A stretch of 46,673 bases of DNA from Clostridiales bacterium UBA1742 (GTDB lineage Bacteria > Bacillota > Clostridia > TANB77 > CAG-508): positions 1 through 46,673 of the forward strand of contig DCHW01000028.1 in NCBI GenBank assembly GCA_002314935.1, read 5' to 3'. Within the stretch, counting starts at the first letter, position 1, and every line of letters starts with the position of its first letter. The notes beneath the pieces are model-generated. The model was not told the origin of the DNA and did not search any database. It saw nothing but the letters and a program-made list of their open reading frames with translations. Positions 27,710 to 37,918 of the stretch are shown in pieces. The translations under genes and the position numbers were made by a program.

Positions 27710-29405
27710 TTAATATGCAGGTGTTCCATAGCCTAAAATGTCTAAACTATTCAAATCATAACTTCTTCTACAACAACTATCTGATGAATTTCCCTCAATA
27801 GTATGAACTCTACCATCTTCAACTTTTTCTACAATTCCAACATGGTCAGCATTTCCACTCCTAACTCCTGTTTCTTTATCTGCCCAGTCAAAGAATATAA
27901 TATCTCCGTCCTTTTGGTACAAAACCTCTATCTTTCCATAAATTACAAGCCTTAAACCAATCAACTCCTTCATTTTGACACCCTGCAAATTTTGGAATAA
28001 TTCCTGCTTCAATATACCCACATTCGTTTGCACACCAACTGACAAAACACGCACACCATTCAACTCTTGCTTTAAAACCATACCAACTCCAATAAGGTTG
28101 TCCTCCAACATTACCTATTTGAGATTCAGCAACTGCAACTATATCACTACTGCCAATTGATATTCCATATATAACTGCACTCCACATACTTGCATATTTT
28201 TCATCAGTAAGTTCTTCTAGTTGTTTCATCTGCTCTTTATTAAAATTATACTTTTTTGCCATTTCTTCTGCAGATTTGCTAGTTATAGTTATATGCAAAA
28301 TTTTAGTTGTTATCGTTTTTGTTTCTGTAGATGTTAAATGTATTTCTGTTTTTGTTTCTTTTTTCTCCTCTGTAGTATATGATATTTCATTCATTTCCCA
28401 GAAAATATCTTTTAATTGCTTTACTTTACTATCATCTATTGTCAATACCTCATTTTGATTGTTTCCACCATTTACTTTTATTGAATAAATTGCTAAAACA
28501 TCTTTCCATTCTGCTCTATTAGATGAAATATCATATTCATCGTGGCTATTTTCATTTTGTATTTTTGTTATTTTATTTATAAACTCTTTATTAATATCTG
28601 ATACAACTTGATTCATAGTCGCAACTTTTTGTGTTTCCCCTACAGTTATTTTACTTCCAGTATCTTCACTTGCAAAAAATATTCCAAAAATAGATGAGCA
28701 TAACATTGCAATTAAGCAAATAACAATAATTATAATGGCTACAATCCACCCTCCTGCAATTAGAAATGCAATCAATGCTTTCGTTCCTGCTATAATTGCT
28801 TTAACAGTAGTTATCGTTGCTCTAATTGTTCTCTTTATTGCTTTTGATGTTTTTTTCGCAGTTTGTTTTGCAATTTGATAAGATTTTTTTGCACCATCTA
28901 TTGCTTTTTTTGTAGCTTTTGTTGTGCCTTTAACTGATTTAATTGTTGTATCAGCAATATTCTTTGTTGTTTTAATTGCTTTTGTATTAATATTTTTAGT
29001 TGATTTAATAGTCTTTTCAGTTTGTATTACTGTTCCTTTTATTGACTTGTTTGCTTCTCTTATATTTCTTATATTTTTTGCCCTATTCCTTGCTGTTTTT
29101 ATTTTTTGCATTTGCTTATTTGCTCTTTGCGTATTTTTTATATTATTTTGAACTGCCTTAGGAAATTTTTTCCCATATTTGTTTATTTCGTTTGTTCCTT
29201 TATGAAAAATAAATCCAGAATCTTTTGTAATTTTATTTGCCCCATATTCGCTAGGTGTACCTTCTTGTGCTTGACTATAATTTTCTTTATCTTTTATATC
29301 TACAATATTATCTTTTACTTTTGAAGTATATATTACTGTTCTATCTAATTTTTTTATTGTATTTAATACTTTATTTTTAGTCTTTATATCTGCCAATTGT
29401 TCCAC
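27710..29405 (-). CDS. CHAP-domain cell-wall hydrolase of the conjugation system, read through one CGG frameshift
   Basis: 564 aa after skipping one C. The first 200 residues are basic and repetitive in Lys/Thr, followed by one membrane segment (AFLIAGGWIVAIIIIVICLI) and an external part. The C-terminal CHAP domain has EWCACFVSWCANECGY (nucleophile Cys), DHVGIVEKV (His) and TIEGNS. This architecture is the CD1107-type wall hydrolase of Tn1549-like T4SS operons, which opens the peptidoglycan for the mating channel. In the zero frame it dies at PKGRRYYIL-stop inside the CHAP domain; the +1 frame gives PKGGDIIFFDW, the standard CHAP strand. Confidence 0.88.
27906..27908 (-). other. CGG +1 frameshift site 4 (CHAP hydrolase)
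   Basis: Context GGA-CGG-AGA. Skipping C gives GGA-GGA-GAT-ATT, i.e. Gly-Gly-Asp-Ile. The conserved family pattern is PK-x-GDIIFFDW. Confidence 0.85.
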
Positions 29406-29408
29406 CTC

Positions 29409-30140
29409 CTATTTAATTTTTCTTGCGACTACAACTAATCTTCCATTTGTCTGCGAATATTCACAAGTAGATAAACTAATTAATTTATCGCCATATTCTG
29501 CTTTTTTTCTTGTATCATAAAAAGCGAGATCATAGCATTTATTTATAAAGGCTATAAACTCGCTTTCACTTTTTAAATTGTAATAATTATAATATTTAAA
29601 ACCTGTATAGGCTACTGTTTTAAATACTGCAACAATTTCATATTCTACTTTTTCTTCTTTTGTATAAAACTTTATAATTTGATGTTCTTTAAAATAATCT
29701 TCTTGCTTATATTTTTCTAGTTCCCCAAACATTTTATTATTGCTTATATGATGACCATATATTATTAAGTTATCACTACTTTGTAAATCGCATTGTTCTG
29801 CCAAATATGGTGTTCCCATTACAGAATATTCTTTATAAAAATTTCTTCGCAAATAGTAATTTGGATTATTCTTTGTTTGCATTACTGGATAATCAATATT
29901 TGTTCCTTCTATTTTTACCCATCCAACAATATCACTATTTATCTTATACAAATTTTCAATATTTATATTATCTTCTTCTACATTTTGTTCTTCTGCTATT
30001 TCTTCTGCAATTTCTATAAGATTTTCAAATATCTTCTCTTGTTCATTATCTTGTTTTAATTCATTATAAAGAAAATAGCCACTAATAAGCATAGTGCTTA
30101 TTAGTAGCAATACAAATACAATATAGAATTTCTTTTTCAT
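29409..30140 (-). CDS. srtB: class B sortase
   Basis: 243 aa. An N-terminal membrane anchor (FYIVFVLLLISTMLISGYFL) is followed by the sortase B domain: INSDIVGWVKIEGTNIDYPV, NLIIYGHHISNN (catalytic His) and SLSTCEYSQTNGRLVVVAR (catalytic Cys and Arg). Sortases join proteins to the wall; those in ICE operons probably attach surface adhesins or a component of the mating system. It lies between virB4 (end and start share position 30140) and the CHAP gene. Intact, no CGG. Confidence 0.92.
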   Translation of the reverse strand: MKKKFYIVFVLLLISTMLISGYFLYNELKQDNEQEKIFENLIEIAEEIAEEQNVEEDNINIENLYKINSDIVGWVKIEGTNIDYPVMQTKNNPNYYLRRNFYKEYSVMGTPYLAEQCDLQSSDNLIIYGHHISNNKMFGELEKYKQEDYFKEHQIIKFYTKEEKVEYEIVAVFKTVAYTGFKYYNYYNLKSESEFIAFINKCYDLAFYDTRKKAEYGDKLISLSTCEYSQTNGRLVVVARKIK

Positions 30141-32477
30141 TATACCACCCCATTTTGTATTGTTTCTTCCATCTTAGTTGTCATTAGTTTATATAACAGC
30201 GTATCTTTTGGAAATTTATTCTTAAAAGGAATAAGAGAGTTTCTAATTTTTATTAGACCCTCTCCTACTCCTGCATTTGTTATATAAACTTTTTCCATAT
30301 CTGATATTTTTAATAAACTACAAAGTTCTTCTCTATCTGTAGCAGATTGATTAAGCATTATAATCATTTCACTATTTGCTAACATCATTCTAGCTTTTTT
30401 ATTTATCAATAGTTCCTCCACATTTTGAGTAATTCCGTGTTGCACAACCTCCGTACTTTCTTATTCTTTTCCATAATTCAAAAATGAATTGTGTAGTATA
30501 TTCATACTTGAATAACAAATATATTTCATCAATAAAAATATATGTTGTTTTACCTTTTTTTCTATTAGCAGTTATTCTATTAAATATACTATCAAGAATA
30601 ACTAACATTCCAATAGGCATAAGTTGTTCGCCTAAATCTATTATGTCATAACAAATTAGTCTATTATTTGTTTCTACATTAGTTTGTTTAGAAAATGTAT
30701 TTAAACTACCCTTTGTAAATAACTCTATTGCAAGTGCTATTTCTTTTGCTTCCGCTTCTGGCTGTTCTAGTAATATTTTTCTAAAATCTTCTAATGTTGG
30801 TGGCGTTCCTTGAAAATTTCCTTGTTCATAATATCTATATACCAATGCAGAACATCTATCTATGATTGATTTCTGTGTAGAAGTTATCATTTTTCCACCT
30901 ATTGCTTGTTCACAAAGTGATAATATAAACTCTGACTTTGCTATTATTGGATTCTTATCATCATAATACTTATTTAAATCTAATGCGTTTATATGATTAT
31001 CACTTGTTGCAGATATTTTTATAACCTCGCCACCTAATGCTTTTATAAGTGGTTTATATTCAGCTTCTGGGTCTATAACAATAATATCTGCATTTTCATC
31101 TCTTAATGCTATTGTTGTTATTTCTTGTTTTGCAGTAAAAGATTTACCACTACCAGATACCCCTAGTATAAAACTATTACCATTTTGCAATTCTTTTCTA
31201 TCTATCATTATTAAATTTTTTGATATAGTATTTTTACCATAGTAAACACCTCTTGTATCTTGTATTTCTTGTACTTTAAATGGCATAAATACTGATAAAC
31301 TTTCTGTTGTTAATGTTCTCATAGCATTTATTCTTTTTACACCAAAAGGCATAGCAGTATTAAGTCCATCTAATTGTTGGTACTTTAATACTGCTAATTG
31401 GCATAAATGTTTTCTTCCTGTAGATAATAAACTTTCTGTATCATTATCTAGTTCTTCTTTACTATCTGCTAAATGAACTATTGTTAGTACAGATAAAAAC
31501 ATACGCTGGTCTCTTGTAATAAGGTCATCTAAAAATTCTTTACTTTCTTCTCTTTGTCTTTCCATATCATAAGGAAGTACGCTACTCCAATTATTACTTG
31601 CATTTTGCCTTTTTTGCCATTGTGTAATATTAGTTTCTACTCCTAATCTTACCTTTTCTGCAATTTTAATTGCTTCTTCCATTGGAACAGGTTTTATATC
31701 TATACTTAAAATCATGTTTTTATTTAATTCTGTTAGTTCTGATATTATATTATCTCTAATAAATGAAGCATATTCTTTCAAATATAACACTCTTCCATAT
31801 TTGTCGCCCATTTTGAAATAGTCTGTTTTAAATTCCATAGTGTTAGGACAAATATAATCTTTTACATTATGCCCTTTTCTCATAAATTTTTTAATATCAA
31901 AATTGTATAAATCTTCTTCTCCACTTCTATAAAAATCATAGAATATCCTTATTCTATCTTTTAAATCTAATTCACTAAATTTTGAATTCAATTTACCAAA
32001 ATTGCTACCTATTTCTGTTCCTGTTCTTGCAAAATAATTTCTAGCTTCTGCAATATTCTTTTTATCAATAGAAATAGTTAGTAGTTTTTCTTGTATCATT
32101 CCTTTAGCATCTATAGAATTTTTTGATAATATATCATTAAATTCCTTTCTGTGTTTTGTTAGATTATCATTTCCAAGTTGTAATTTTATTTTATTATCAA
32201 AATCTACTTTATTAAGTTTTCTATTTATTATTGTTAGTTTAGGGTTTGAACCTGCGTCTAATAAATTCAATATTGCTCCATAACCTAAAAACATACGCTC
32301 TTTATCTTCTTGTCCTGCTACTGCATAATTTACATCTGTGAAGCTATATGTTTTTGAAAATTTATTATTTTCTAATGCAAATATTCCATCTTCATATATA
32401 GTTTTAATTGGAATCGTGTGTTGTACGCTTCTTGGTATTCTTACCTTTTCTTTCTCTTTTCTTTTTAACAGTTTCAA
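30140..32477 (-). CDS. virB4: VirB4/TraE conjugation ATPase, read through one CGG frameshift
   Basis: 778 aa after skipping one C. VirB4 powers the T4SS at the inner face of the membrane. Walker A is FILGVSGSGKSFTAKQE, Walker B is TYIFIDEIYLLF, and ADIIVIDPEAEYKPLI is the extra family motif. The zero frame ends at CATRNYSKC... shortly after 30437; the +1 frame gives the conserved CATGITQNVEELL and runs to 30140. The restored length is typical for the element family. It overlaps prgI by 74 nt at its start. Confidence 0.93.
30435..30437 (-). other. CGG +1 frameshift site 5 (virB4)
   Basis: Context ACA-CGG-AAT. Skipping C gives ACA-GGA-ATT-ACT-CAA, i.e. Thr-Gly-Ile-Thr-Gln; the TGxTQN motif is a hallmark of VirB4. 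Confidence 0.88.
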
Positions 32478-32832
32478 CTTTCATTGCCTCCTTTTCTAAT
32501 TTTTTATATTCATCTTGTAATAATTGCTCATAAATGTTCTCTGCTTTGAAAAATAATACTTTTGGCATTAAAATTTCTGATTTTAACCAAGCAACTATAA
32601 ACTCATCAGCAGTCATTCCGTTATATTTAATAAAGCCTAACGCTCCAAATGGAATTGCTGACATTATGCATACCCACGAAAGAGTTTCTGTTCCAAGATG
32701 ATTTCTTAACAAGAAATAAACTAATATAGCCATACCACAAGCCAAAGCAGAAAAAATGAACTGCCTCATAGACAGTCCAAAAAATATACTTTCTGTATAA
32801 TCTCGTATTTCTTTATTTATTTTAATTTCCAA
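32404..32832 (-). CDS. prgI: PrgI family membrane protein
   Basis: 142 aa. Two adjacent membrane segments at about 25-75 (FIFSALACGMAILVYFLL and TLSWVCIMSAIPFGALGF) and a cytoplasmic tail with EFIVAWLKSEILMP, the PrgI family pattern. PrgI-like proteins sit beside VirB4 in Gram-positive T4SSs. The C-terminal 25 residues are strongly basic and overlap the start of virB4. Confidence 0.85.
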   Translation of the reverse strand: MEIKINKEIRDYTESIFFGLSMRQFIFSALACGMAILVYFLLRNHLGTETLSWVCIMSAIPFGALGFIKYNGMTADEFIVAWLKSEILMPKVLFFKAENIYEQLLQDEYKKLEKEAMKVETVKKKRERKGKNTKKRTTHDSN

Positions 32833-32837
32833 AATTT

Positions 32838-33569
32838 TTACCTCTCTTTCGCTTTATTTTTTTCCTTATAATATTGCATTACATCTTCGCCTTTATAATC
32901 TACTTCTTTTACTAATTTATCTTTTGTAATTTCATTTTCTTTACAGTATTTTAAATATTCTTGCATTCCTTTTTTGTACTCTATATCTTCTGGGTAATAT
33001 TCTTCAATTTCAGACCAAACACCATAATGACAGTCTAATGACATATAGCCAATTTCTTTATTATCTTCTAATTTTCCAAAAACATCTTCATCTATGTTAT
33101 ACGCCCAGTCTGCAACAGGTGATATTTCATTTGTTTTTAAATCTATTTGAGCAATTTCGTCAGCATTATAAACTATTGCTTTAGCTTCTTCCCTGTCATC
33201 TTTATCAATTAAGATATAACTTAATTCATAATTTTCGTATTCTTCATCATTTTTTAATAATTCCTTGATTCTTTCTATCATTTGATTAATATCTTTATCT
33301 TCCATTAATTCCACCCTTTCTATTTCTAATATTTTTTCATAACATTCACTTAATATCTTTTTACTTACAAGTGAATCTACAAAATCAAAATACCATTCAA
33401 TTTCTGATTTTATTTCCTGTAAGAATTGCTCTCTAGTTGTAGTTTTAGGCATAAAACTACCTTCTTGTTCAAAAGTTATAGCTTTAGCTATTTCGTGTAA
33501 ATCTTCACAATTTTTAATATCTTGCATTGGAATATACTCTACACCATTTTTATCTGTATAATTATTCAT
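32838..33569 (-). CDS. hypothetical acidic protein inside the T4SS operon
   Basis: 243 aa, soluble, very rich in Glu/Asp, MNNYTDKNGVEYIPMQDIKN. The repeated pattern of acidic helices (YIPMQDIKNCEDLHEIAKAI, YLKYCKENEITKDKLVKEV) gives no family I can name. Its place between virB6 and prgI, with 5-bp and 17-bp gaps, indicates a role in or with the mating apparatus, or cargo that has entered the operon. Confidence 0.6.
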   Translation of the reverse strand: MNNYTDKNGVEYIPMQDIKNCEDLHEIAKAITFEQEGSFMPKTTTREQFLQEIKSEIEWYFDFVDSLVSKKILSECYEKILEIERVELMEDKDINQMIERIKELLKNDEEYENYELSYILIDKDDREEAKAIVYNADEIAQIDLKTNEISPVADWAYNIDEDVFGKLEDNKEIGYMSLDCHYGVWSEIEEYYPEDIEYKKGMQEYLKYCKENEITKDKLVKEVDYKGEDVMQYYKEKNKAKER

Positions 33570-33586
33570 TGATACTCTATACCTCC

Positions 33587-34430
33587 TTATAATCCCATCA
33601 TCTCTCTAACTACTCTGTCTGATGCTTTTACAGTTCCTACTAGAACTAACATATTAAATACTAATTCGCCTATATAACTCCATACTTGTGTTACTACTGG
33701 TGCATTAATATCTACTGAAGGTGGAGAACTTGCAAAAAGTGAAAAAATAATACAAGCAAGTATTATAATTGCTCCTTCTAAACATACTGCACAATAGCTT
33801 TTTACAAAACTCTTACCTACATGACTTGTTGGCTCTCCTGCAAATGTTGAAAGTGGTACTGGTGCTATTGCTGTATATAAATAGATTCTAAAAAATCTAC
33901 CATAAACAGATAAAATCATTACAAATGATAAAACTGTTATAAATAGTCCTCCGTATTAAAGTTACTGCCCAAAGTGGTATGCTTTCAAAAAATCCACAAC
34001 TTTCTATTGCAGTTATCATCTCTTGTGGCAATATGCTTTGAGAAGTTCCACCTAATCCTGCTGTTGTCATTATTGTCCTTACAACTCCTTGTGTTATTTT
34101 AAAAATTCCAAGCATAAGTTCTAATCCATAGGTTACAACTGCTTTTGCAAGTGCAAACCTCAAAAACAATTTAAAGACTTGTTCTGGTTTCTTTACCTCT
34201 GCAAAGCTACCGCAAGTCTTAATTACTCCAACTGTAAAAAATATAACTAATAAAGCTAAACCTATTGCTTGTACTGCTCCATTAATATTAACAATTACAT
34301 TCCAAATAGTTCCACCTTTAAATGTATCTGGTGTTTGAGTTATAAGAGTCCATATTTCACTTAATTTTCCATTCCAAGTATCTATTGCATTTTGTAGATT
34401 GCCTACAACCCAATTATCTGACAATTTCAT
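33587..34430 (-). CDS. virB6: VirB6/TrbL-like conjugation membrane protein, read through one CGG frameshift
   Basis: 280 aa after skipping one C. Six or so membrane segments (AIGLALLVIFFTVGVIKTCG, WAVTLIGGLFITVLSFVMIL, RIYLYTAIAPVPLSTFA) and the family start GNLQNAIDTWNGKLSEIW. The protein forms part of the inner-membrane channel. The zero frame ends at ICNDFICLW-stop after the CGG at 33951-33953. The +1 frame gives TLIGGLFITVLSF and joins the C-terminal half with one unbroken hydrophobic segment. Confidence 0.88.
33951..33953 (-). other. CGG +1 frameshift site 6 (virB6)
   Basis: Context ATA-CGG-AGG. Skipping C gives ATA-GGA-GGA-CTA, i.e. Ile-Gly-Gly-Leu, in the middle of a membrane helix. 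Confidence 0.85.
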
Positions 34431-34452
34431 CGCCTCCTTTAAAATGATTTAA

Positions 34453-34474
34453 GGGCAAGTTTTTTGACTTGCCC
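34453..34474 (-). promoter_or_regulatory. stem-loop between maff2 and virB6
   Basis: GGGCAAGT / ACTTGCCC, a perfect 8-bp stem with a 6-nt loop but no run of T on the minus strand. It is more likely an RNA-processing or stability element than a terminator. Confidence 0.5.
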
Positions 34475-34487
34475 ACTTTACTTGGAA

Positions 34488-34790
34488 TTAACCACCTGTT
34501 ATTATATTTAAAACTTCTTTTGCTAACATTATTAATATTCCACCTACTAAACACCAAATTCCAGAAGCTCTTTGTGTTGCATCGTGGCTTTTTAAAGATG
34601 TACCAATTTGTACTACACCCCAACCTGCAAGTATTGTACCTACAGCTCTTATAATTGAAAACATTAAGTTTGAAAAATTGTTTATTACAGCAAGTGGCTC
34701 ATCTGCTCCAAATACTGTACTTGCTTGTGCTATATTAAGCACAAATACATATCCTACTATAATTGCTAATCTTTTAAGAATTTTGCTCAT
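34488..34790 (-). CDS. Maff2 family protein (VirB2-like pilin candidate)
   Basis: 100 aa from ATG 34790, MSKILKRLAIIVGYVFVLNI, with a signal-like first helix (LAIIVGYVFVLNIAQASTVF) and two further hydrophobic segments (SNLMFSIIRAVGTILAGWGV and GIWCLVGGILIMLAKEVL). The Maff2 family has the size and position of the pilin subunit in Gram-positive T4SSs. The start overlaps the end of traG by 17 nt. The longer frame from 34844 has an unlikely lysine-rich extension. Confidence 0.8.
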   Translation of the reverse strand: MSKILKRLAIIVGYVFVLNIAQASTVFGADEPLAVINNFSNLMFSIIRAVGTILAGWGVVQIGTSLKSHDATQRASGIWCLVGGILIMLAKEVLNIITGG

Positions 34791-35421
34791 TTTTATTTTG
34801 TTCTTTATTATTTTTTTCTTCATTTTCTTTTTCCTCCAATTCAAAATATTCTTCTATATCTTCATCTGATAGAAGTTCATATCCAACTTTATTTATCTCT
34901 TTTGTTTCTTCTATTTCTTCTGTGTTTTCTTCTAATTTTAGTAATGTCGCCTTTGCTCTGCCTGTTTCTCCATGTTCGTATATCTTTCCATTTCCATCTG
35001 CAGTATATTTAACATTTGGATGTTTTAAAATATCATATTTATTATCAATTATAGGTTTCTCTCCTCTTATCATTAAAATTGCTTTACTATTATCTAACAT
35101 TCTTACCTCATCTGGTGTCATTAGCTCTCTTCCTGCATTTTGATAGTTTGTAGAATAACTACTAGATTGTCCTTGACTTTTTCCATAAGTGTTTGTATCA
35201 ATAGTTTCTTTTCCGTAAAAGCTCTGATACATACTTATGGGTACTTTGCTCGTTTCCGTCCGTAAATACAAAAATTCATCACAGTTTCCTACAATAGATT
35301 CCCATTGTTTTTCAAAAAGGGCTTTTAATTGAGATAAATTTTGTAGAATAATAGAAACAGAAATATTCCTAGAACGCATAACAGACAAGATTTTGTCAAA
35401 GTCATCTGGTAATGAAACATT
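34774..35421 (-). CDS. traG: traG/virD4 3' exon (with three CGG frameshifts)
   Basis: This is the C-terminal 214 residues of the conjugation coupling protein, beginning AAT-GTT (NVSLPDDFDKILSVM) directly after the intron. It needs three skips: DEFLYL-(C)GGA-(C)GGA gives DEFLYLGGNEQSTHKYVSEL, and L-(C)GGA gives LLGKETIDTNTYG. These are precisely the conserved blocks of TraG. Because three +1 shifts add up to one codon, the ORF is open without them but reads LRTETSKVPISMYQSFYG, which is unlike any TraG. The acidic C-terminus overlaps the Maff2 start. Confidence 0.9.
   Translation of the reverse strand, partial: NVSLPDDFDKILSVMRSRNISVSIILQNLSQLKALFEKQWESIVGNCDEFLYLRTETSKVPISMYQSFYGKETIDTNTYGKSQGQSSSYSTNYQNAGRELMTPDEVRMLDNSKAILMIRGEKPIIDNKYDILKHPNVKYTADGNGKIYEHGETGRAKATLLKLEENTEEIEETKEINKVGYELLSDEDIEEYFELEEKENEEKNNKEQNKNEQNS
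35213..35215 (-). other. CGG +1 frameshift site 7 (traG, third in 3' exon)
   Basis: In the frame left by the two preceding shifts, TTA-CGG-AAA. Skipping C gives TTA-GGA-AAA-GAA, i.e. Leu-Gly-Lys-Glu. Confidence 0.85.
35256..35262 (-). other. tandem CGG +1 frameshift sites 8 and 9 (traG)
   Basis: CGGACGG on the minus strand: 35260-35262 and 35256-35258. TTA-(C)GGA-(C)GGA-AAC gives Leu-Gly-Gly-Asn, the conserved FLGGNE block of TraG. Two frameshifts on consecutive codons. Confidence 0.88.
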
Positions 35422-35482
35422 GTAGGCTAAATATTAGACGCCTTACTATATTACTATAGTAGGTTTTCTAATATTCGCCCCC

Positions 35483-35516
35483 AAACCGTACGTACAACTC
35501 TCGCTGTATACGGCTC
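35483..35516 (-). ncRNA. group II intron domain V
   Basis: A 34-nt hairpin starting GAGCCGTATAC, with the strands GAGCCGTA / TACGGTTT, the AGC catalytic triad, and a bulge in the middle. It is the most conserved ribozyme element. Confidence 0.9.
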
Positions 35517-35533
35517 TCCATTTATCATAAAAT

Positions 35534-37348
35534 CTACATATTATATGTAATAAGTCTATGACACTCATTACATACAATTAAAGTTTTCCTATTCTTATTT
35601 TTCATTAATATTTCCCATTCAGAACTATATGTTAAATCCTTTAGACTAGCCACTTGATGAACTTTTACTTCAATATTATCTTTTCCACATAGTTCACATT
35701 TCTTTTTCTTAAATCTTTTATATAATTCTTTTGGTTTATATAATTCGGCATAGTCTGGAATTATATCCTCGTTTGCTTTCATAGGATTTTTAGATTTTGT
35801 AAATCCACCATTATAAAATGTTGCATATTTAGTTCCTGCTTTCGTTTCATAAGGTACACTAAATATTCCATTTTTAGTAAATTTTAACTTTGCCTGTGTC
35901 ATTGTAATTCTATATTTCAGTGCAAAAGTTTTATACATACTATATTCTGCAATATAATAATATTTGTTTAACACTGATACATTGCTAGCTAGTTTATAAT
36001 AATTATATAAACCTCTTATTTGTTCATTATATTTCATTACAATTTCATTCGGATTTAAAAATGCTAATTCTCCTCTTTCAAGCGGTTTCCACTTTTCTTT
36101 TCGACCTTTTGTATTAATAATTTTAATCATATTATATTGTTTTAATTTGTTAATCCATTTTTCTTTTGGAACATATAATTTGACTCTACCATTAAATACT
36201 CTGCATTGTCCTCTTGCTGTTTTTTTAGTTTTAGTATCTTGACTAATTGTAATTTCATAACTTAAAAATTTTGCTTTATTTTTTCCACTTGTTATTAGTG
36301 TCTTTTCATCTGATAGCTCTAATTTCAATTCATTTTGTAAAAATTCTTTAATATCTTGTTTTATTTTAATTGCATCATTTTTACTTCCTATGACTCCAAT
36401 TAGAAAATCATCACAATACCTTGTATATTGAATTCTTTTATAGTTGCTATCCATTGGGTCTTTACTTGGGACAGATAAACTATCATTTCTTAATTGTTCT
36501 AATTTACTTTTAGCATTTTGTCTTTCAATTTCAGTCATATTATTCCAATTCTTCCTACACTTTTCATTATATCTTTGATATCTTCCTTGAAATTTTCCGT
36601 AATCTGCATTAAATTTCCTTTCATTTCCTTTATCAAAATTTTCTTTATATTTTTCAATAAATTTATCAAATTTATCTAAATATAAATTAGCAAGTATAGG
36701 ACTAAAACCAGAGCCTTGTGCAACTCCTGAATAAGTTGAATTATACTTCCAATTTTCCATATATCCAGATTTTAAGAATTTCCAGATTAGTTCGATAAAA
36801 GATTCATCTTTAATGCGTTCTCTTAATATGTTTACAAGAATATGATGGTCAATATTATCAAAGTATCCTTTTATATCTCCCTCAACAAACCACTTAACAC
36901 TTGTAAAAGTAGCTTGAATTTGTTGAAGTGCAGTATGGCAACTTTTATCGTGTCTAAATCCGTGTGAACGTTTAGAAAATGTTGGTTCATAAATGCTTTC
37001 TAATATCATTCTTATAACTTCTTGTACTAATTTATCAGCTGAAGATGATATTCCTAGTGGTCTTTTCTTTCCATTCTTCTTTGGGATATATACTCTTTTT
37101 ACTGGATTAGGCTGATAAGTATGATTTTTAATTTGCAAAATTAAATTTTCAACTACATCTTTTCCAAATCCATCTAGTGTCATTCCATCTATACCAGAGG
37201 TCATAGCTCCTTTATTGGCATAAATGTTTTGATATGCTTGAAGATAAAATTCGGGATTATATAAATTCCTATATAATCTTTCATATTTATAATTATCTTC
37301 TTTTGAGTGTTTTTGTAGATTTTCCAAAATAACTTTTGGACTTCTCAT
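35534..37348 (-). CDS. ltrA: group II intron reverse transcriptase/maturase (LtrA-like)
   Basis: 604 aa. The N-terminal RT domain has GIDGMTLDGF, RVYIPKKNGKKRPLGI, EGDIKGYFDNIDHH, SGVAQGSGFSPILANLYLD and the active site YTRYCDDFLIG at residues 308-318 (YCDD in place of YADD). Maturase domain X follows, then an HNH/En-type zinc region near the end (CELCGKDN, HQVASLKDL, VCNECHRL), so retrohoming into double-stranded DNA is likely. The ORF is intact and has no in-frame CGG. Confidence 0.96.
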   Translation of the reverse strand: MRSPKVILENLQKHSKEDNYKYERLYRNLYNPEFYLQAYQNIYANKGAMTSGIDGMTLDGFGKDVVENLILQIKNHTYQPNPVKRVYIPKKNGKKRPLGISSSADKLVQEVIRMILESIYEPTFSKRSHGFRHDKSCHTALQQIQATFTSVKWFVEGDIKGYFDNIDHHILVNILRERIKDESFIELIWKFLKSGYMENWKYNSTYSGVAQGSGFSPILANLYLDKFDKFIEKYKENFDKGNERKFNADYGKFQGRYQRYNEKCRKNWNNMTEIERQNAKSKLEQLRNDSLSVPSKDPMDSNYKRIQYTRYCDDFLIGVIGSKNDAIKIKQDIKEFLQNELKLELSDEKTLITSGKNKAKFLSYEITISQDTKTKKTARGQCRVFNGRVKLYVPKEKWINKLKQYNMIKIINTKGRKEKWKPLERGELAFLNPNEIVMKYNEQIRGLYNYYKLASNVSVLNKYYYIAEYSMYKTFALKYRITMTQAKLKFTKNGIFSVPYETKAGTKYATFYNGGFTKSKNPMKANEDIIPDYAELYKPKELYKRFKKKKCELCGKDNIEVKVHQVASLKDLTYSSEWEILMKNKNRKTLIVCNECHRLITYNM

Positions 37349-37918
37349 AGTGTATCACACACCTTTCCTTAATATATTTTGAATTGATAAACTGCTTTCC
37401 TTCGCCTTGTAAATGGCTTTCCCATTCTCTGACTACTACGAAAGCTCCGTAACCATATTGAATATTCAAGCACAAATTGCTATAGCTTATAAAATAAGCA
37501 TTTCAACTTAGGTTATCACCGTTTAGTAATCATTAAAACTAGCTTGTTTTATTGTCGGATACAACTTTCATCATTTTCCACTTATTGTGGCTGAGCGATA
37601 TTAGGATATGGTGTATATGCAGTTCGCTTAACTCTACATATACCTTAATATCAATTAACGTAAATAATCATCTTCCGTTAATGCTGACGATAAAGCCTCT
37701 CTGATTATTGTTCAAGTAGTATAACTTTTATCCTTATATAAAACATTTTATCTTGATGTCCGTTCATAGCCTGATGATTGGCTAAATAACACCGTTACCG
37801 ATATGCTACACTCCCCATTAGGTTTCCCTTTTGGATAAATCGGTTGATAATAGGCTATTCCATATCTAGCCTAGTGATGTGCTAAAATCACATTTAAAAT
37901 GACCCCTTACGGTCGCAC

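Larger units (their letters stand above)
35422..37918 (-). mobile_element. group II intron in traG (2,497 nt)
   Basis: The 5' end is GTGCGACCG at 37918 going down, the group II consensus GTGYG. The 3' end is ..GCCTAC at 35422, followed by exon AAT. Splicing joins GCC (Ala) to AAT (Asn) in phase 0: VMDEFA then NVSLPDDF. Domain V is at 35483-35516 and a long domain VI stem lies at 35430-35475. The 570 nt from 37349 to 37918 hold the 5' ribozyme domains and no gene. The insertion site is just after the Walker B motif of TraG, a highly conserved target. Confidence 0.93.
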
